In this document: in pieces, positions 45,201 through 57,500 of the stretch
Layout of the letters: each line of letters starts with the position of its first letter
Position numbering within the stretch: position 1 is the first letter of the stretch
From: Angiostrongylus vasorum
Taxonomy: Eukaryota; Nematoda; Chromadorea; Rhabditida; Metastrongylidae
Direction: 5' to 3'
DNA: 64,000 nucleotides
Assembly (NCBI GenBank): GCA_018806985.1
Contig: JADANN010000439.1
Span: 999,501-1,063,500, forward strand
Notes under the pieces: generated by a model
What the model saw: only the letters and a program-made list of their open reading frames with translations
What the model was told of the DNA's origin: nothing
Databases searched by the model: none
Position numbers and translations under genes: made by a program

Positions 45201-48200
45201 CATGACGTTCTGGAGGGTGGCGGTAAATAATTTTGGCGAGATGGTATCGCCTTGCCTAACTCCTCTTTTTGACGTCAATGATAATATCGTCGTAGAATGG
45301 TGATACCTTTGTTGTGAAATTTTTGTACAGCTCACGAAGAATCTTTATGTACTGAGTAGGGACTCTTTGACTATCCAGGGCTTCCAAAACTGCTTCTATC
45401 TCATTTGAATCAAAGGCCTTCTGCAAATCGACAACAGTGAGACAAGCGGTCTCCTGTACTCTTTACGACACTTCAATGATTCTTGTTATCGTGTGGATGT
45501 GGCCCATAGTACTAAATCCTTTTCGAAATCCTGCTTGCTCACATGGCTGTACTTCGTCCAGTGTTCTGTCAATTCTGTTTAGGATGACTCGAGCGAAAAG
45601 TTTGTAGACGACAGGCAGCAGGCAGGTTAGGGGACGATAGTTGCCGATATCGTGTAGGTCACCCATTCTTGAACAGTAACACGGTCCTGCTGGTCTTCCA
45701 CTGAGTAGGGACCTTGCATTCAGACAGCTAACGTGTGAAGAGCCGAGCCAGTGTGTTTACGAGGATTGACGGAAGGTTCTTCAGGTGTTCTGGTCTTATC
45801 CTGTCCGGACCTGGTGTTCGATTTTTTCACCGACGAAATGTCATGTCGGATTTCGGAAGGGAGAACCAGTGGTACAACATATCCATCCTCCTTTATTTCA
45901 TATGACGGAAGGTGGACGTGGCTATCGAAGAGATCTGAGTAGTATTCGTGAATAATTTTCTCCATTTGCCTTTCTGGACGCTGTAACTGTTCCGTCTGGG
46001 TGTCGGAGTGCAATCAACTTGGTCTTATAATTGGCGAAGCTTCGATGGGCTTTGCGAATGCTTTTCCCCAGCCTCTGCAGCTTCGACCATTACTGCTGCT
46101 CTTCACTCTTTAAGATCTTCTTTTATCGCCTGTCTGCACTATTTTTGCAAGTTCGGACATTAGTTCGCGGTTGCCTGCAGCTCGTGCGATTCCACGCTGG
46201 CGTATTAACTCGAGTGTTTCTAGAGACAAACGTCTCTTGGTGACTTTCGGACTCTCAGCTTTCATAGCGCTAACGCGAAGATGTTGAATGAGCCGATCGT
46301 ATTCTTCGTCGATTTTATCGACAACGGCATCTTCCCAACAGCCGACTAATGAATTGAATAAGTCCCAGTTTGTGGTGGTTCCGGGACTTCGGTTTTTGAA
46401 ATTGGCGGCTTTTTTCTCCTTTTCGCGAGAAATAGAATCTTCCACGAAAGGAGACGATGGTCTGATCCCGTGTAGAGTTTTGGGACAACAGTGAAATCGG
46501 TTAGGTAAAACCTTCTATTTACTATGATGTGGTCTATTTCGTTATGGTACTCTTCACTGGGAGACTCCCACGTCCAGCGCTGAGGGTGGGGCTTTCTGGA
46601 ATTGTGAGTTACCATGGATGGTCTTGGTCGCCATGATACACTCAGACAGCTGCTCACCCTGTTCGTTCCATTCTAATCCATGGGTCCCAATGTGACGTTC
46701 TTCAGACGTTCTTCTTGGTCCAATCTTGGCGTTGAAATCTCCAATGATGACTTTGAAGAATGTGTGGTCTTCTCTGTAGATCTTCAAGTCCATATGGAAT
46801 GCTTCGACTTCCTCTTCGTCATAGTTTGATGTCGGCGCGTAAATGGCGAAGATTGTCAAAGCTGGAATTGATCCACATCTTTTTAATCGTAAACGTCCGA
46901 TTCGGGTTGTAAGTTGTTCGAATGAATCGATGTTCATGGACAAACTCGTGTTGACGATAGCACCGGCGCTGCCGACTCCTCTACTGTCGCATGCTCCGAG
47001 GAACAGTTCTTCTCCTGTGTCATAGACGGCGTTGAAAGGCTGGCGTCTTCTCGTCTCGGCCAGGCCGATGACATCGTACTTTATCCTTCTTGCTTGCATG
47101 GATAAGTCTTCTATCGAGGACTCGGATGCAAGTGTCCGTGCATTGCAGGTATAGATCGTCACCATAGTTCTTTGAAATCCAGGCAGCTTCCATTGGCCCT
47201 GAGATTTTAGCAGCCTCTCCGTACTCGTCCTACCCAACGCCGCGAAATTGGGGGGCTCTTTTCGGGGTCAGGGAGAATGAGGCCCCTTTTTTTTTACTGT
47301 GTTTAGCATTTTTGATACCCACGTATAGCTTGCTGGGCTCTGAACGTGGGGGGCTGGGTATACTCACGGGTAGCTTGCCAGGTTCTCCCAGAGTAGACAT
47401 GGAGTTTATTTGTTGGAGGCGACTCCTAACCGCGTCCCCATATACTTCGCTGTCACTTGATTGCAGGCTTTTGGACGAATTGACTCGCAGAATACAATCC
47501 GCATAAGCAAGAACGCACCCACACACGCATACATGAATACGCCTAGCAAATACAGAAAGTATGTGCCAAATCGGCGCAGCAGAAACAGGAAGTCTATTCC
47601 CTGGATCCACCTGCATCTCAGGGAAGCAAAGGTCGCTTTTGATCCGCGATTAACCCCCCTATCCGCCATCTGGAGACGCGCCACGTAGCTTCGCGACTAA
47701 CCGGCTCGAGATCCCTCATATGAGGGAGATCCGTAGATCCGTGCACCTAGAAATATTCAAAAAAAATTTGCCAAACGAGTTCACTAACGAGGACTTTGTG
47801 ATGCTAATTGATTAGTGTTTCAATTCTAGTAGCTATAGTGAATGATAGAAGAAGTAAAAAAGGATGAAGCTTTCGGCGTTGATCAATCCCCTGAGGGATG
47901 CGCTATGCATTCGATTTCATTAAGCATCGTCTGGAGGTGATTGAATGCATATCTGGCCTTTTACAATAACTCGTGGTTGCCTACCGATGTATCGAGCCAG
48001 TGCTGCTTTCCTCTCCTCCCAGACAAGTCTGGCACCAATTTTGCCGACCCTGGAGGGATGGAAGACTTGGTGGGCCATGTGCGCGGGGATCGATTCCACG
48101 TGTGTGTCGCAGTGACCCCTCCAGCCACTACGCTACACGCACCCTGACGCAGTAAGTAGAGACCCATAAGTAGGAAAACACTTTCAAATACTGCCGGGCC

Positions 48201-48364
48201 GTAGTAACATAGTAGGACCATAAATGTCTTTCATTCCCATAAAACGGTAGAGCAAAGTTTTTTCCGCTATCGATTTACGTTCATAGCCCACAATGTCTTC
48301 TAGATGTCCAAAGATAAATGCTTATTTCCACGAAACCAGCAAGTCGAAAATGCCTCAAAGTTAG
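42232..48364 (+). CDS. Tentative small gene (about 92 aa) with PIP-box-like C-terminus
   Basis: Exon 1 42232-42297 starts at an ATG just after an ACTAG acceptor-like site ([16 protein letters not shown]) and has donor GTTAAG. Exon 2 43886-44037 (acceptor CTATCAG, donor AG|GTAAGT) codes [19 protein letters not shown]... Exon 3 48304-48364 (acceptor TCTTCTAG) codes [19 protein letters not shown] and a TAG. All phases join. Exon 2 is the best supported; exons 1 and 3 are inferred from phase. Residues KINAYF fit the spacing of a PCNA-interacting peptide (I-x-x-Y-F), without the usual Gln. No family is recognised. Exon 3 is also open in a second frame ([13 protein letters not shown]...), so the 3' end could differ. 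Intron 2 contains RTE copy 3. Confidence 0.4.
42299..42680 (-). other. Two overlapping antisense frames, unidentified
   Basis: Frames 42411-42680 and 42299-42517 on the - strand look protein-like (for example [22 protein letters not shown]) and would need one frameshift to join. There are no splice sites, family match or repeat match. Low confidence that it is coding. Confidence 0.2.
42795..43768. repeat. Family D palindromic element split by a family B insertion
   Basis: The left arm (42795 to about 43040) and right arm (about 43545-43768) are inverted copies: 'cagcttacacgaggttgat' versus 'atcaacctcgtgtaagctg', and 'gctcttttacgcaatacgactg' versus 'cagtcgtcttatataaaagagc'. A - strand family B copy fills the middle (43045-43440). 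Confidence 0.8.
43045..43440 (-). repeat. Family B repeat nested in family D
   Basis: Runs from 'aacggtttaccacctcatcgtggctagg' to 'caaccagtgagtgcgggccatcca' in reverse family order. Confidence 0.88.
44284..44298 (+). repeat. Target-site duplication, left copy
   Basis: TGCACCTAGAAATAT, identical to 47742-47756, flanks RTE copy 3. Confidence 0.95.
44556..45666 (-). pseudogene. Reverse transcriptase remnants, RTE copy 3
   Basis: The same motifs as copy 1 are spread over frames 45666-45463 ([11 protein letters not shown]), 45335-45099 ([21 protein letters not shown]), 45072-44743 and 44840-44556. At least three frame breaks separate them. The FADD catalytic motif itself is kept. Confidence 0.85.
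46554..47237 (-). CDS. AP-endonuclease domain, RTE copy 3
   Basis: An intact 227-codon frame beginning [15 protein letters not shown]. Endonuclease/exonuclease/phosphatase fold landmarks: TYNARTLAS-like ICNART region ([11 protein letters not shown]) near residues 28-38, [11 protein letters not shown] near 55-65 with the catalytic Glu, [14 protein letters not shown] near 133-146 and [16 protein letters not shown] near 165-180. Known role: nicking the target DNA to prime reverse transcription. It reads on in other frames into the RT region. Confidence 0.85.
   Translation of the reverse strand: MGRTSTERLLKSQGQWKLPGFQRTMVTIYTCNARTLASESSIEDLSMQARRIKYDVIGLAETRRRQPFNAVYDTGEELFLGACDSRGVGSAGAIVNTSLSMNIDSFEQLTTRIGRLRLKRCGSIPALTIFAIYAPTSNYDEEEVEAFHMDLKIYREDHTFFKVIIGDFNAKIGPRRTSEERHIGTHGLEWNEQGEQLSECIMATKTIHGNSQFQKAPPSALDVGVSQ
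47742..47756 (+). repeat. Target-site duplication, right copy
   Basis: Exact match to 44284-44298. Confidence 0.95.
47862..48143 (-). repeat. SINE family A, full-length
   Basis: Runs from 'tttcggcgttgatcaatcccctgaggg' to the head ending 'ctacacgcaccc'. About 105 bp beyond the RTE right TSD. Confidence 0.9.
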
Positions 48365-48749
48365 GCATCGTCCAGTCCGCAATAAACTCGAGATTGGGCG
48401 TCGTCGCAAAAGTGTTAAGAAGATCAAAAAACAAGTAGTTAATATCGGATACCCAAGTCCGTTGTTCGACTGTGATGAAAGCTGTTGTGGAAACGTCAGA
48501 ACAACGAAGACTGCAAGAAATGGTGTCAGCTCTCACCTGTAGCACGCTTTTTTAACAAAAGGGAAAGAAAATCTATTCATAAAATTACTAAAGAAAACTG
48601 AAAATAAAGGCTATCTTCTAAGAAATGTTGGTAATGTTTAGGAAAAGGACACTGGTGCACCAGGAACCATAGCAATTGGTTGGTAGAAAAAAAATTTCGA
48701 GAGATAAATCGTGACGCCACAACTTAGAAATAATAGCAAAATATGGGTG

Positions 48750-48905
48750 AATCTCGATGACGGGTGATTGCTGATAGCGCAGTCGAGGTAGAGAAAACTG
48801 AGAAAAAGGCAAAGCAGGAGCCTAGGTAGTGCAATGGGTAACAGTAACCCCCGAAATGGTAGTCTCGTGTTCGAAGCTGCCCTCTGGTTTCGGATCTACC
48901 ACAGT
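48750..48905 (+). repeat. tRNA-related element, family C variant
   Basis: 'gatgacgggtgattgctgatagc' and 'ggcaaagcaggagcctaggtagtgcaatggg' lead into GTGTTCGAAGCTGCC (B box). Spacing is tRNA-like but stems do not pair, so it is a SINE and not a tRNA gene. Confidence 0.6.
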
Positions 48906-49700
48906 TCTCAGTATCATTGAGATTGCAATATTCCTAGTCGTATTAAAGAATTTTGCCCATACAATGTTTTGAGTACCATTACTAGTTCAATTCACTAAAA
49001 TTTGGCGCTTATAATGATCGAATACCGAGAAGGATTCATTGCTGAATGGTTGGAGATGCTTATAACTAGAATCAGTTAGCATCAACTGTTCATAAGAATT
49101 TTTCTCTAAGATATGAAACTATATAAAAAAGTATAAAGAAATAAATATATATGCGCATGCATACAGTCAATAGTAAACAACGCACACAAAAAGAGCTTGT
49201 TGATCGCTTTGCCTACAAAGTGTTTGAACGTCAAACGATACGTTCCGGATACTGGTTCGTTGTCGAAAATGTGCTATGGTCATCATCGCTACCGAATTAC
49301 TCACATACTTCTTCTATTTCTGGCCTCATATAGTCCTTTGAATACCGATTACTACGATACTATGTCCACTTTCTGTGTTAGAAATTGTGGAACGTAAACG
49401 GGGGCCGTGTAAGCTCATCGGTCATGGATCATAGCGATCGAAAGTAGGGTTTCGGATAGAGTAGGGCTCTGTTGCATGTTCTTGGTCGAGATTTCGTTCG
49501 CACGCGTCAGTAAACCGCACTTTTTTTTGCATGACCCGTCATCACATCTACGGTGCAGATCCCAGCACTTGTATTCGATTCCTTTTTCTAGCATTTATCG
49601 TCCACAGTGATTCTCGAACATTTCGCATGTTGTTTCCGTCTGCTACTTGAAAATTTCCTCTTCTTTTATCAAAGAATGTTGATAAAGTCAGTCCTCCTTG
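48906..49700. other. No supported gene
   Basis: AT-rich sequence in which only unsupported short frames occur. Confidence 0.4.
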
Positions 49701-49830
49701 CAATCTTGGAGATAGCTGGGCTAAGGCGTTCTCACGTTTGACTGGAGGAGAGCGTTGGGGCGGGGATCGAGCAAGTGCCTTCTGCTTCCTGATCGACGGC
49801 ATAACTAACCACTGCTCCATCCCGGCCCTA
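49701..49830 (-). repeat. tRNA-derived SINE of a different type
   Basis: The - strand reads GGAGCAGTGGTTAG (A box) and, about 35 bases on, TGCTCGATCCCCGCC (B box), followed by a body that does not match families A-C. It underlies the 138-codon frame 49548-49964. Confidence 0.5.
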
Positions 49831-50366
49831 AATCGCAATTTACCCAAGAAATTCTGCTGTGGAGATCGTTGGTGCTGTTTGGGAAACGACCACGACACAG
49901 TGCAACAAAGAGTCGGCTCGGCTCTGTTGACAGCGTTTCGGTGTTTTCCGGTGCTGGTTGTCAACCTGGGTTCTTTCGTTGGAATAGGGCGTGGCCACAG
50001 TGCATTTGCTTGAAGAACAAACGCTCATTCTCACCGATGCTGTCGTTGGTACTCACAACTCTTTACACTGTGTGTTCCACCATCGATTCTGATTGGCGGT
50101 AAAAATCCGCCCACGCAGGGATGTTGCTTCATGAATTTATTCCCCACTAATTAGTATTAGGTGCGTACTTCTACACTACCGAATAAATATTGCTCCTATA
50201 AACGTTCGACTGATTTGATCGCGGAAACTCCACAATATCTTAAACTAACTTGACTCTAGTTAACTTTTACGCTAGTTTTTCCTTTAGTATTCCTGACAAA
50301 TGAGATTTAAATTTGGTCTTCAGAAAAGTGTAGTACTTCGCATCTAGTGATGCGATTTCATTTATT

Positions 50367-50745
50367 ACTTACTTGGTACTTGATACTTGAATGGCCCGTC
50401 CTCATTGGTTGTGCGGGCTCCAGCATAATCTCCATTTTTCGGAGATTTGCTGGTTAAGCCATTGTGGTTCTGTGGAGTCCTGAGGTCAGCCTGCCCCAGG
50501 TCGTCACCACGACAGACAGTCGCAGCCCTTGTGGATCAGAGGGAGATTTGCCACCATGCGACTTTGATACCAGGACGGTGGTGGGTCCTGGTACTGGTTT
50601 ACTCTTAGCTAGGCTTCATCATGGAAACGCCGAACTCCTCAGCTTGGGAGACCTTGCTAGGGGATGAATACCCGCTGTACATCGCAGTCCGACACCTAGG
50701 AACACCTCCTAGCCACGATGAGGCGGTAAATCGTTAGGAGGGATT
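50367..50745 (+). repeat. Family B repeat, full-length
   Basis: From 'acttacttggtacttgatacttgaatggcc' to 'gaggcggtaaatcgttaggagg', with a small deletion after 'gtcagcctg'. Confidence 0.88.
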
Positions 50746-51551
50746 CCATTTATTTGTTTGAAAAAAATTCGGATATTTTTATCCCGTGTTGAAATGAAAG
50801 TAAAATATGAAGTAACATGATGCTTGTAAGTTTTTTTAAGGACTACATTCCATTTAGCGGCGATATCCACATTCTCATCTTCCAGTTTTCCTTCTTCTTC
50901 GTCTTCCTTCTCAAATAAGGAAACCATGGTCGAATATTCTCGACTCCATTCGTTATTGGCCTAGAGGCTTAGAAATCATTTCATTCATTCCACTTAAGAA
51001 AGACTACAACGAGATCTTTTTCTGAATCTTCCCGGTTATTTGCCCATAAATGACAAGAACAAGAAATGAAGTACAGAATAGTGTTAAGTCACCTTCCTGA
51101 CTACAACGATTGGCTACTTACCTATGTGGAAACTCACTGGCTCGAGCTTAATGAAGAGCACCGTGAATAAACATCATCGTAACCAGTAATGTAGTACTTA
51201 GCAAGCAGAAAATATGTTGGCACGGCATGACTAGCTATCGAAACGGGCCACTCTAACACTCAAGCTAGTAGATTTTCTATTTATTCCCTTACAACTTCTC
51301 TGTAGCCCTTTCAAATGAAGAAAAATTTTGTTCTGTTTAATTATAGTTTTTTTTGCAAATTTGTACCTTTATGTTTGCTTTCTTATTAATTCGTTCACGA
51401 TTGATGTTACTGATTTTGCTTGTGGCTAGCGCCTTTAGGCTTTCCCTCTGTTAATAATTAATTCTTTACTTCTACACGCTTCTTTCAAGCTGCAAAATTT
51501 AGCTGGGTCCAAGTCATCGAAATGTTTTTTTGCGAGCATCAATTTGAATGA

Positions 51552-54500
51552 ATGAGGATTATTCTTACAGTGTTGGCTGCTAGCTTTCAGGTAAATCTTC
51601 TAAGACTATTCTATTTTTTTCTTTCTATTCGAAGTTTTTAAACCACTATCTTGACTAGTACCGTAATTGTCCATTGAGTGATGTCGTAGCTGCCAATAGT
51701 CGACTACCGTACTACCATCGACGAGCTGTAGCTAGGGTACTTTTCGTGTAATATATCTCCAAAGTTTTTTGTACTTTGGGTTTGTTGAAGTGTTTTCCAC
51801 ATGGTGAGCATTTTTTTAAAATATATGCTTACAACAAAGGGCGCGTGTGGCGTAGTGGTTGGAGACCCCCTGCGATACCCAAGGGATCGACTTTTCGCCC
51901 AAGGCTCCCTATGCTTTCCATTCCTCCGGGATTGGCACATTGCTACCAGACTTGTCTGAGAACGTAGCACCACTGGCTGGATACATCGGTAGGCCACCGC
52001 GAGTCATTGTGAAGACCAGACATGCATTAAATCACCTCCAGCGATCCTTAATGAGGTCGAGTGCTTACGCATCGCTCAGGGATTGGTCGGCGCAGAAGGT
52101 TTTATTCTTTATTTATCCTTCTATGCATACAACATTTATTGTGTTAATAGCAGAAAGCGGTGCAAAAAACCGGAAAATCTCCAAGCCTTCACCGTACACA
52201 AGCTTATGATGTAATTTTCAGTAATTTACTTGTGTAAAAGTAGTTCAAGTCTTTTTTGTTAGCTAGATTACTTTTTTAATTTAAAAACTAACACTGCTTA
52301 CAATTTTTGCTTTTTTTATTTACTGCCTCTCCTTTTCTCAGGGCAGGCCATTATGTGCTATACAGCCCTCGCAAAGGGTAAGTGTGCGTTCGTTCCTCAC
52401 CGCAGACACCTGCGGTCCGGAGTTTTGCAAAAATATCTCAGCATCATTGTAGTTGCAATACTGCTTAGTTCAACCTACCTCAGTACTAATTATGGCTGAA
52501 AGTCAATGAACCATTTGACTTAAAATCCATGCGTCCTCTTGGTGTTTCCTCAGAAGACGTTCCAAGTAACCTCTTTTTTTACAGCTGGTCCACACTTCTT
52601 CAATGCTTATTGATTGGTCAGCCAACATAGTACCGAATTCGGTCGCTTATGTGATTAACTACGCACCTGCCGTAGGCATTCCACCAGGCGGTACTTCATT
52701 CTCCAGGTTTCCTTTCTGTCATCAGGACATTAGTGTTCATATGTCTTTTCGTTTCGTTTAGTTTGCATGTATGTAAATTCATCAAGAAAGAACTGATGTC
52801 TGTGGAGACATATGATAGCATTGAAGGTATTTCTGTTCTGGTCTTCAAAACACTTAAAATTGTGTGCAATATAAATAACAGTAATAGTGCTAGTAATACT
52901 TGCTTACCTGATTGAATATTTGAATGGCGCATTTTCACGAAATGTCTCGAAGGCCCCTAGCTCAGTCCCCTTTCATCGCCAATTTACCAGGCGAGTCACA
53001 TTATCTCTTTCTGAACTCTCAAGGTAGCGGTGCTAATGCCTTACTAGGTTCTAACCAGAAGGAGTAGCTGATATTTTTTGGGAAACTTGCCTCATTGCGA
53101 CTGCATTTTTTGTCAGAACAGTAGTCACTTCTGGTTTACTGCTGGCTTTTAGATAAAAAATGTCGAACTTCCTTGTCATCTTGGAAGTCATCACTGGTAT
53201 GGTGAGCTGCACTGCATATCTTATTTCGATACCCATGGTCATGTATGAGAACCACTGCCTAGAGTAACAATAGTAACAAGAATGATATTTGCAACTTTTA
53301 TGTGGCACAGAAATTCGTCACAGATTTCGCAATTGCTATATCATCCGCTTTATCATTGAATGTCTTAAGCTAATACCAGTAAACTCTGCATATGGTATTC
53401 ATCACACTGAAAAACCAATAGCGAGCTCCGCTTGCTCAGCAGGCATAAATAGCATCGCATTTTTGTCATGATGTTCCTCATTTCCTCTAGTTTTGGCGAG
53501 AGCGAATGTGCGAGCAGCTCGTTAGGATCCGCAACTGTACTTATTCGTGGGCTTCTTGATGAAGCGCCTCCCAAGAATTCCGCAATTACTTGAATCTGTC
53601 CATTGCGTAGAATTCAATAAATTGTTAAAATCTAGACCACTTAAAGGCAGGCTGGGTAGAGAGGAGTGGGAGCAGCTTGTTGCCTGTTTATGGTCGCCTG
53701 TTCGGCTGCGTCTCGAACCAGTCAAATCTGCACCCCTCCAATAGGGAATTCGGTACTTCTGAGGAAAGCTCCTTCGGATCCACAAAGTTCCTTTCATGAC
53801 TGCGGCTCGCACCTATGGACGCGCTGTTAGAGCTGTCATGGAATTGCGTGAATTCACGAGCAAAAACGAAATCGTCAACCTGCAACGGAACCCGTACGTA
53901 AATCCGCAGCCTGTTTTGCACTGCGGACGTAAGTAAAAGAACCGATTGAAACCACTGCTGTGAGTTGTAGGTGATATAAATAAGAATAAATGGATGTAAA
54001 GTGTTTAACAAAGAGACTCTTCTTCCTTGAAAATCAGTCAAGAACAATTTAGTTCGACACTTGGTGCACTCATCACTGATACGGTACCGGCTTGCAGTTA
54101 TACAGTATACATCTCAGCCGTAATGCTTGATGGTGGTCGAAAATTTGTCACGAGGAAAACGGTCTATAGCAGTATGTTATATTATAGTAAACGTGTTTAT
54201 CTTATTAGGTTCCAACAAATCAGTAATTTACCACGGGGCATTAATCAATGATCGCCAAATAAGTCAGTGTCAGCAGTTTTTTCTTTTTACTTAAACGCAA
54301 CTCTCGTAAATAGAATATCCCTGGATAAAGTCCTAGATTTGCAATACACTAATGGATTACCAACTCAATAATCAATAGAGTGAATATTAATTAGGAAAAA
54401 CTATAGAGGTTAACTATATGGGCGCATGTGGCGCGGTGGTGGGGGGCGCCCTGCAACGCACATGCGGAATCGATCCCTGCGCCCATGGCTCACCGAGTCT

Positions 54501-57500
54501 TCCATACCTCCGGGGTCGGCAAATTGGTACCAGACTTTTCTGGAAGGTTAGCAGCACTGGCTCGATACATCGGTAGGCCACGACGAGTCATTGTAAAGGC
54601 CAGATATACATTCAATCACCTCCAAACCATGCTTAATGAAGTCGAGTGCATGGCGCATCCCTCAGGGATTGATCAACGCCAAAAGCTTTATCCTTTATCC
54701 TTTTCCACAGATTACGAGTGGTAGATAGCTGTTTTAAGAATTCCACTACTAATTCGCTTAAGTGAGTCACTAGAAGTGGATATTGAGGCTGTTTTTATAA
54801 AAAGATGATGTTCTTAAAGCCGGTTCTGATGTTGTATGCTATTCTCGCTTTTTAAAAAAATGAGAATGCTTTGTGTTTTTCGTATAAGTTCTTCTAACAA
54901 ATCAGGTTTTAATAGTAAACAGTGTTCTATGAACAAATAGGCCTTGTTCGGATTCGGTGGTGATCGTTTTGGAGTTATGTTTGCTTAGGTGATTAAGCTG
55001 GTACGATTTCTCGAGTGTTGGTCGACCGTATGACCATCATGTCATATAGCAGTCCTCAAATAGAATTGATTCTTCATGAGTAGCGAACGTGGAACAACGC
55101 CAAAATTCGGTAAAGCTCGGAGCAAAATGAAATTAAACGATGAGGAACTTATCTGTCGGTCCACTTTTTATCTCCTCAATTACTTTTTTGTGTTTGGTCG
55201 TACCGATTTTTAGAGTAGTCGGAATCGCTTTAGCTCTTGCTTTTTCATAGAGTTTTCTGACGGTTGTGTGCAGAGCCGAGTAATAATTCTAATTTAATTT
55301 TCTACAAGAGATAAAAGAAACGTAACATAGCAATACTCTTGAATCTGGTGGGAAACCGAAGAACCCTTTACAAGATTTTTTTATCCAGGTCCGAATCCTC
55401 CTGAACTCGATTCGATTGAGGTTGGAGAACACGAGGCGACGGTTTCGTATTTCTCACCCAAGGAGGCCAACATCACTTATCGAATCGGTACTAGAGCCTT
55501 TATCATTATTGTTATCGTTATTACTACATTGCTTTTATTACTGCATCATCATATTACTATTCCTACTAGATTCGTCCATATATCCATTTAAAGAGTATAT
55601 GAGGATGAATCTAAGGTAGTTTTGTTTAACTTACTTACTTGATACTTAAACGACCCGTCTTCACTAATTGTGCGGGCCCCAGCATAATCGCCATTTTTTC
55701 GGAGATTTGCTGGTTAAGCCTTTGTGGTTCACTAGAATCCCGAGGACATCCTGGCCAAAGTCTGCCCTAGGTGTTCACCACCACAGGCAGTTGCAGCACT
55801 TGTGGATCAGAGGGAGATTTGCCACCATGCGACTTTGATACCAGGACGGTGGTGGATCCTGGTATTGGTTTACTTTTTAGCTAGGTTTCCTGTTGGAAAC
55901 GCCGGACTCCCTTCTCAGGTTGGGAGACCCTGCTGTGGGGACGAATCTCCCCGCTGCACATCGCGGTCTGACACCCAGAAACACCTCCTAGCCACGATGA
56001 GGCGGTAAACCGTTGGGAGCAATCTTGTTTAAATAGCTATTAAAGCCAAATAAGTAGTAGTCTGACTTTTTTTTAAAAGAATCATTGAAGCATAAACCAA
56101 AATCTCTTTCAAATAAATTGAAGATGTATCTAATATTTTTTTACACCGTTAGTTTTTTTGTTTCGATGTTACTTTCCTCAGAATTTCTGCTAGTTCTCAA
56201 AAAGAGCGCTCGAAAAGTTTTCGTGGGAAGAACTTTTAAATGTAATAGCTAGAAAAGTCTTCCAATGCTTAGAAAGCAAAGGTAGAAAATAGACCAACTT
56301 CTAGGCTGAGATAGCTACTTTTTCTCGACGCTCAACACTGGAGTATTTTTATAAAGAAAATCCGGAATGAAGTCGAAGGGAATGGTGAACTCTAACAGAC
56401 AAGGATACACAACTCCTCATTTTTAATCGGAAACATTCTCTCAACGTGATTAGTTGCGTCAAGTAAATTTTCGATGGTAGACTAAAAAAGGGTAAGAAAG
56501 GTGCAAAGCACGTAGCTTAATGGTTAGACCACCCTGCAATACACAAGGAGTCACAAGTCTGATCCCTTACCTCAGACTTAGAAACCCCTCAGGCGTGCGT
56601 TTACAAACTGGGACCGAGCTTTCTCGGAGGACGAAAAAAATATTAGTTCTATAGATCGGTACATAACGGTAAGTCATTTTATAGGCCAAATGTGCAGTCA
56701 TTCACCCCAACGACACCATGACTAGAGTGGAATACATGGGGATCCCTTAAGGGACTCATTGACGGCAAACGTATTATCCCTTGTCCATTAATTAAGGAAA
56801 TATGAGTGCTAACTTATTTAGAGTATTTTGCTGAACGTCATCCGGACCGTGTCAATGTCTTCGAAACCAAAGCGACACTATTACGATTGCACAGTTTGGA
56901 TTCGGATACAGTGTATCGGATAACGGTCAGTACTTTCGACGTTGTTGCTCTACTTGCTAGCGGTGGCGCTGAATACCATAGTCTGTATAGTAATTGGTGA
57001 AACAGACTTTATTTCTTGAAATATAATAGTGTTAAGGAAAATTTTTTCCAAGAACAGTTGAGAGAAATTTACTAATTTTAGATCAGATCTGTCTACAATG
57101 GAATTCAATCTACAGAAGCAGTCGAATCCAGCTTTCGAACCGGTAGAACATGTGAGAGTTTGCTATTTTTCTTTTCCCCTCATCAGTCCTACCATTATCA
57201 ATCATATGTTTTGGAGTTTTTTTTTTTACTACACCATCCTTTCCCCCTTTTTATCGCTAATGTAAAATGTTTGTTCAGTGGCGTCTTGGTTCCACGTAAT
57301 ATTATAAGAGTTGTTAAGAGTAATATGAGAAGCTTTACATTATCATGATGAGCATTGTGAGTTTGTAGCTGATGAGTAAACTCCCATCAAGCGTTAACAG
57401 AAATATCACGAAAGAAGAATGGGAAACGTTTAAAAAATGATAGAGAAGTAACAACTAGCCATGAAACATTCGGGGAAAATTCTATCTTCTTCTTTGTTCA

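Larger units (their letters stand above)
44299..47741 (-). mobile_element. RTE-type retrotransposon, copy 3, full length with 15-bp TSD
   Basis: About 3.44 kb bounded by an exact 15-bp target duplication. On the - strand it begins at 47741 with the hairpin leader and reads a hydrophobic N-terminal frame (47684-47406, shifting to 47616-47230), the AP-endonuclease (47237-46554), RT (frames from 46445 down to 44556) and a 3' tail of three TCACCTGTA units (+ strand) at the left edge. RT is split by several frameshifts, so the copy is not obviously autonomous now. It inserted antisense into an intron of the tentative 92-aa gene. Confidence 0.95.

Noticed and set aside
49548..49964. 138-codon - strand frame
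   Set aside because: Spans a tRNA-derived SINE head and lacks any recognisable domain.
57280..57345. Possible missing FN3 exon (VPRNIIRVVKSNMRSFTLS)
   Set aside because: The peptide looks FN3-like, but neither border fits the phase of the neighbouring exons, so it was not included in the gene model.
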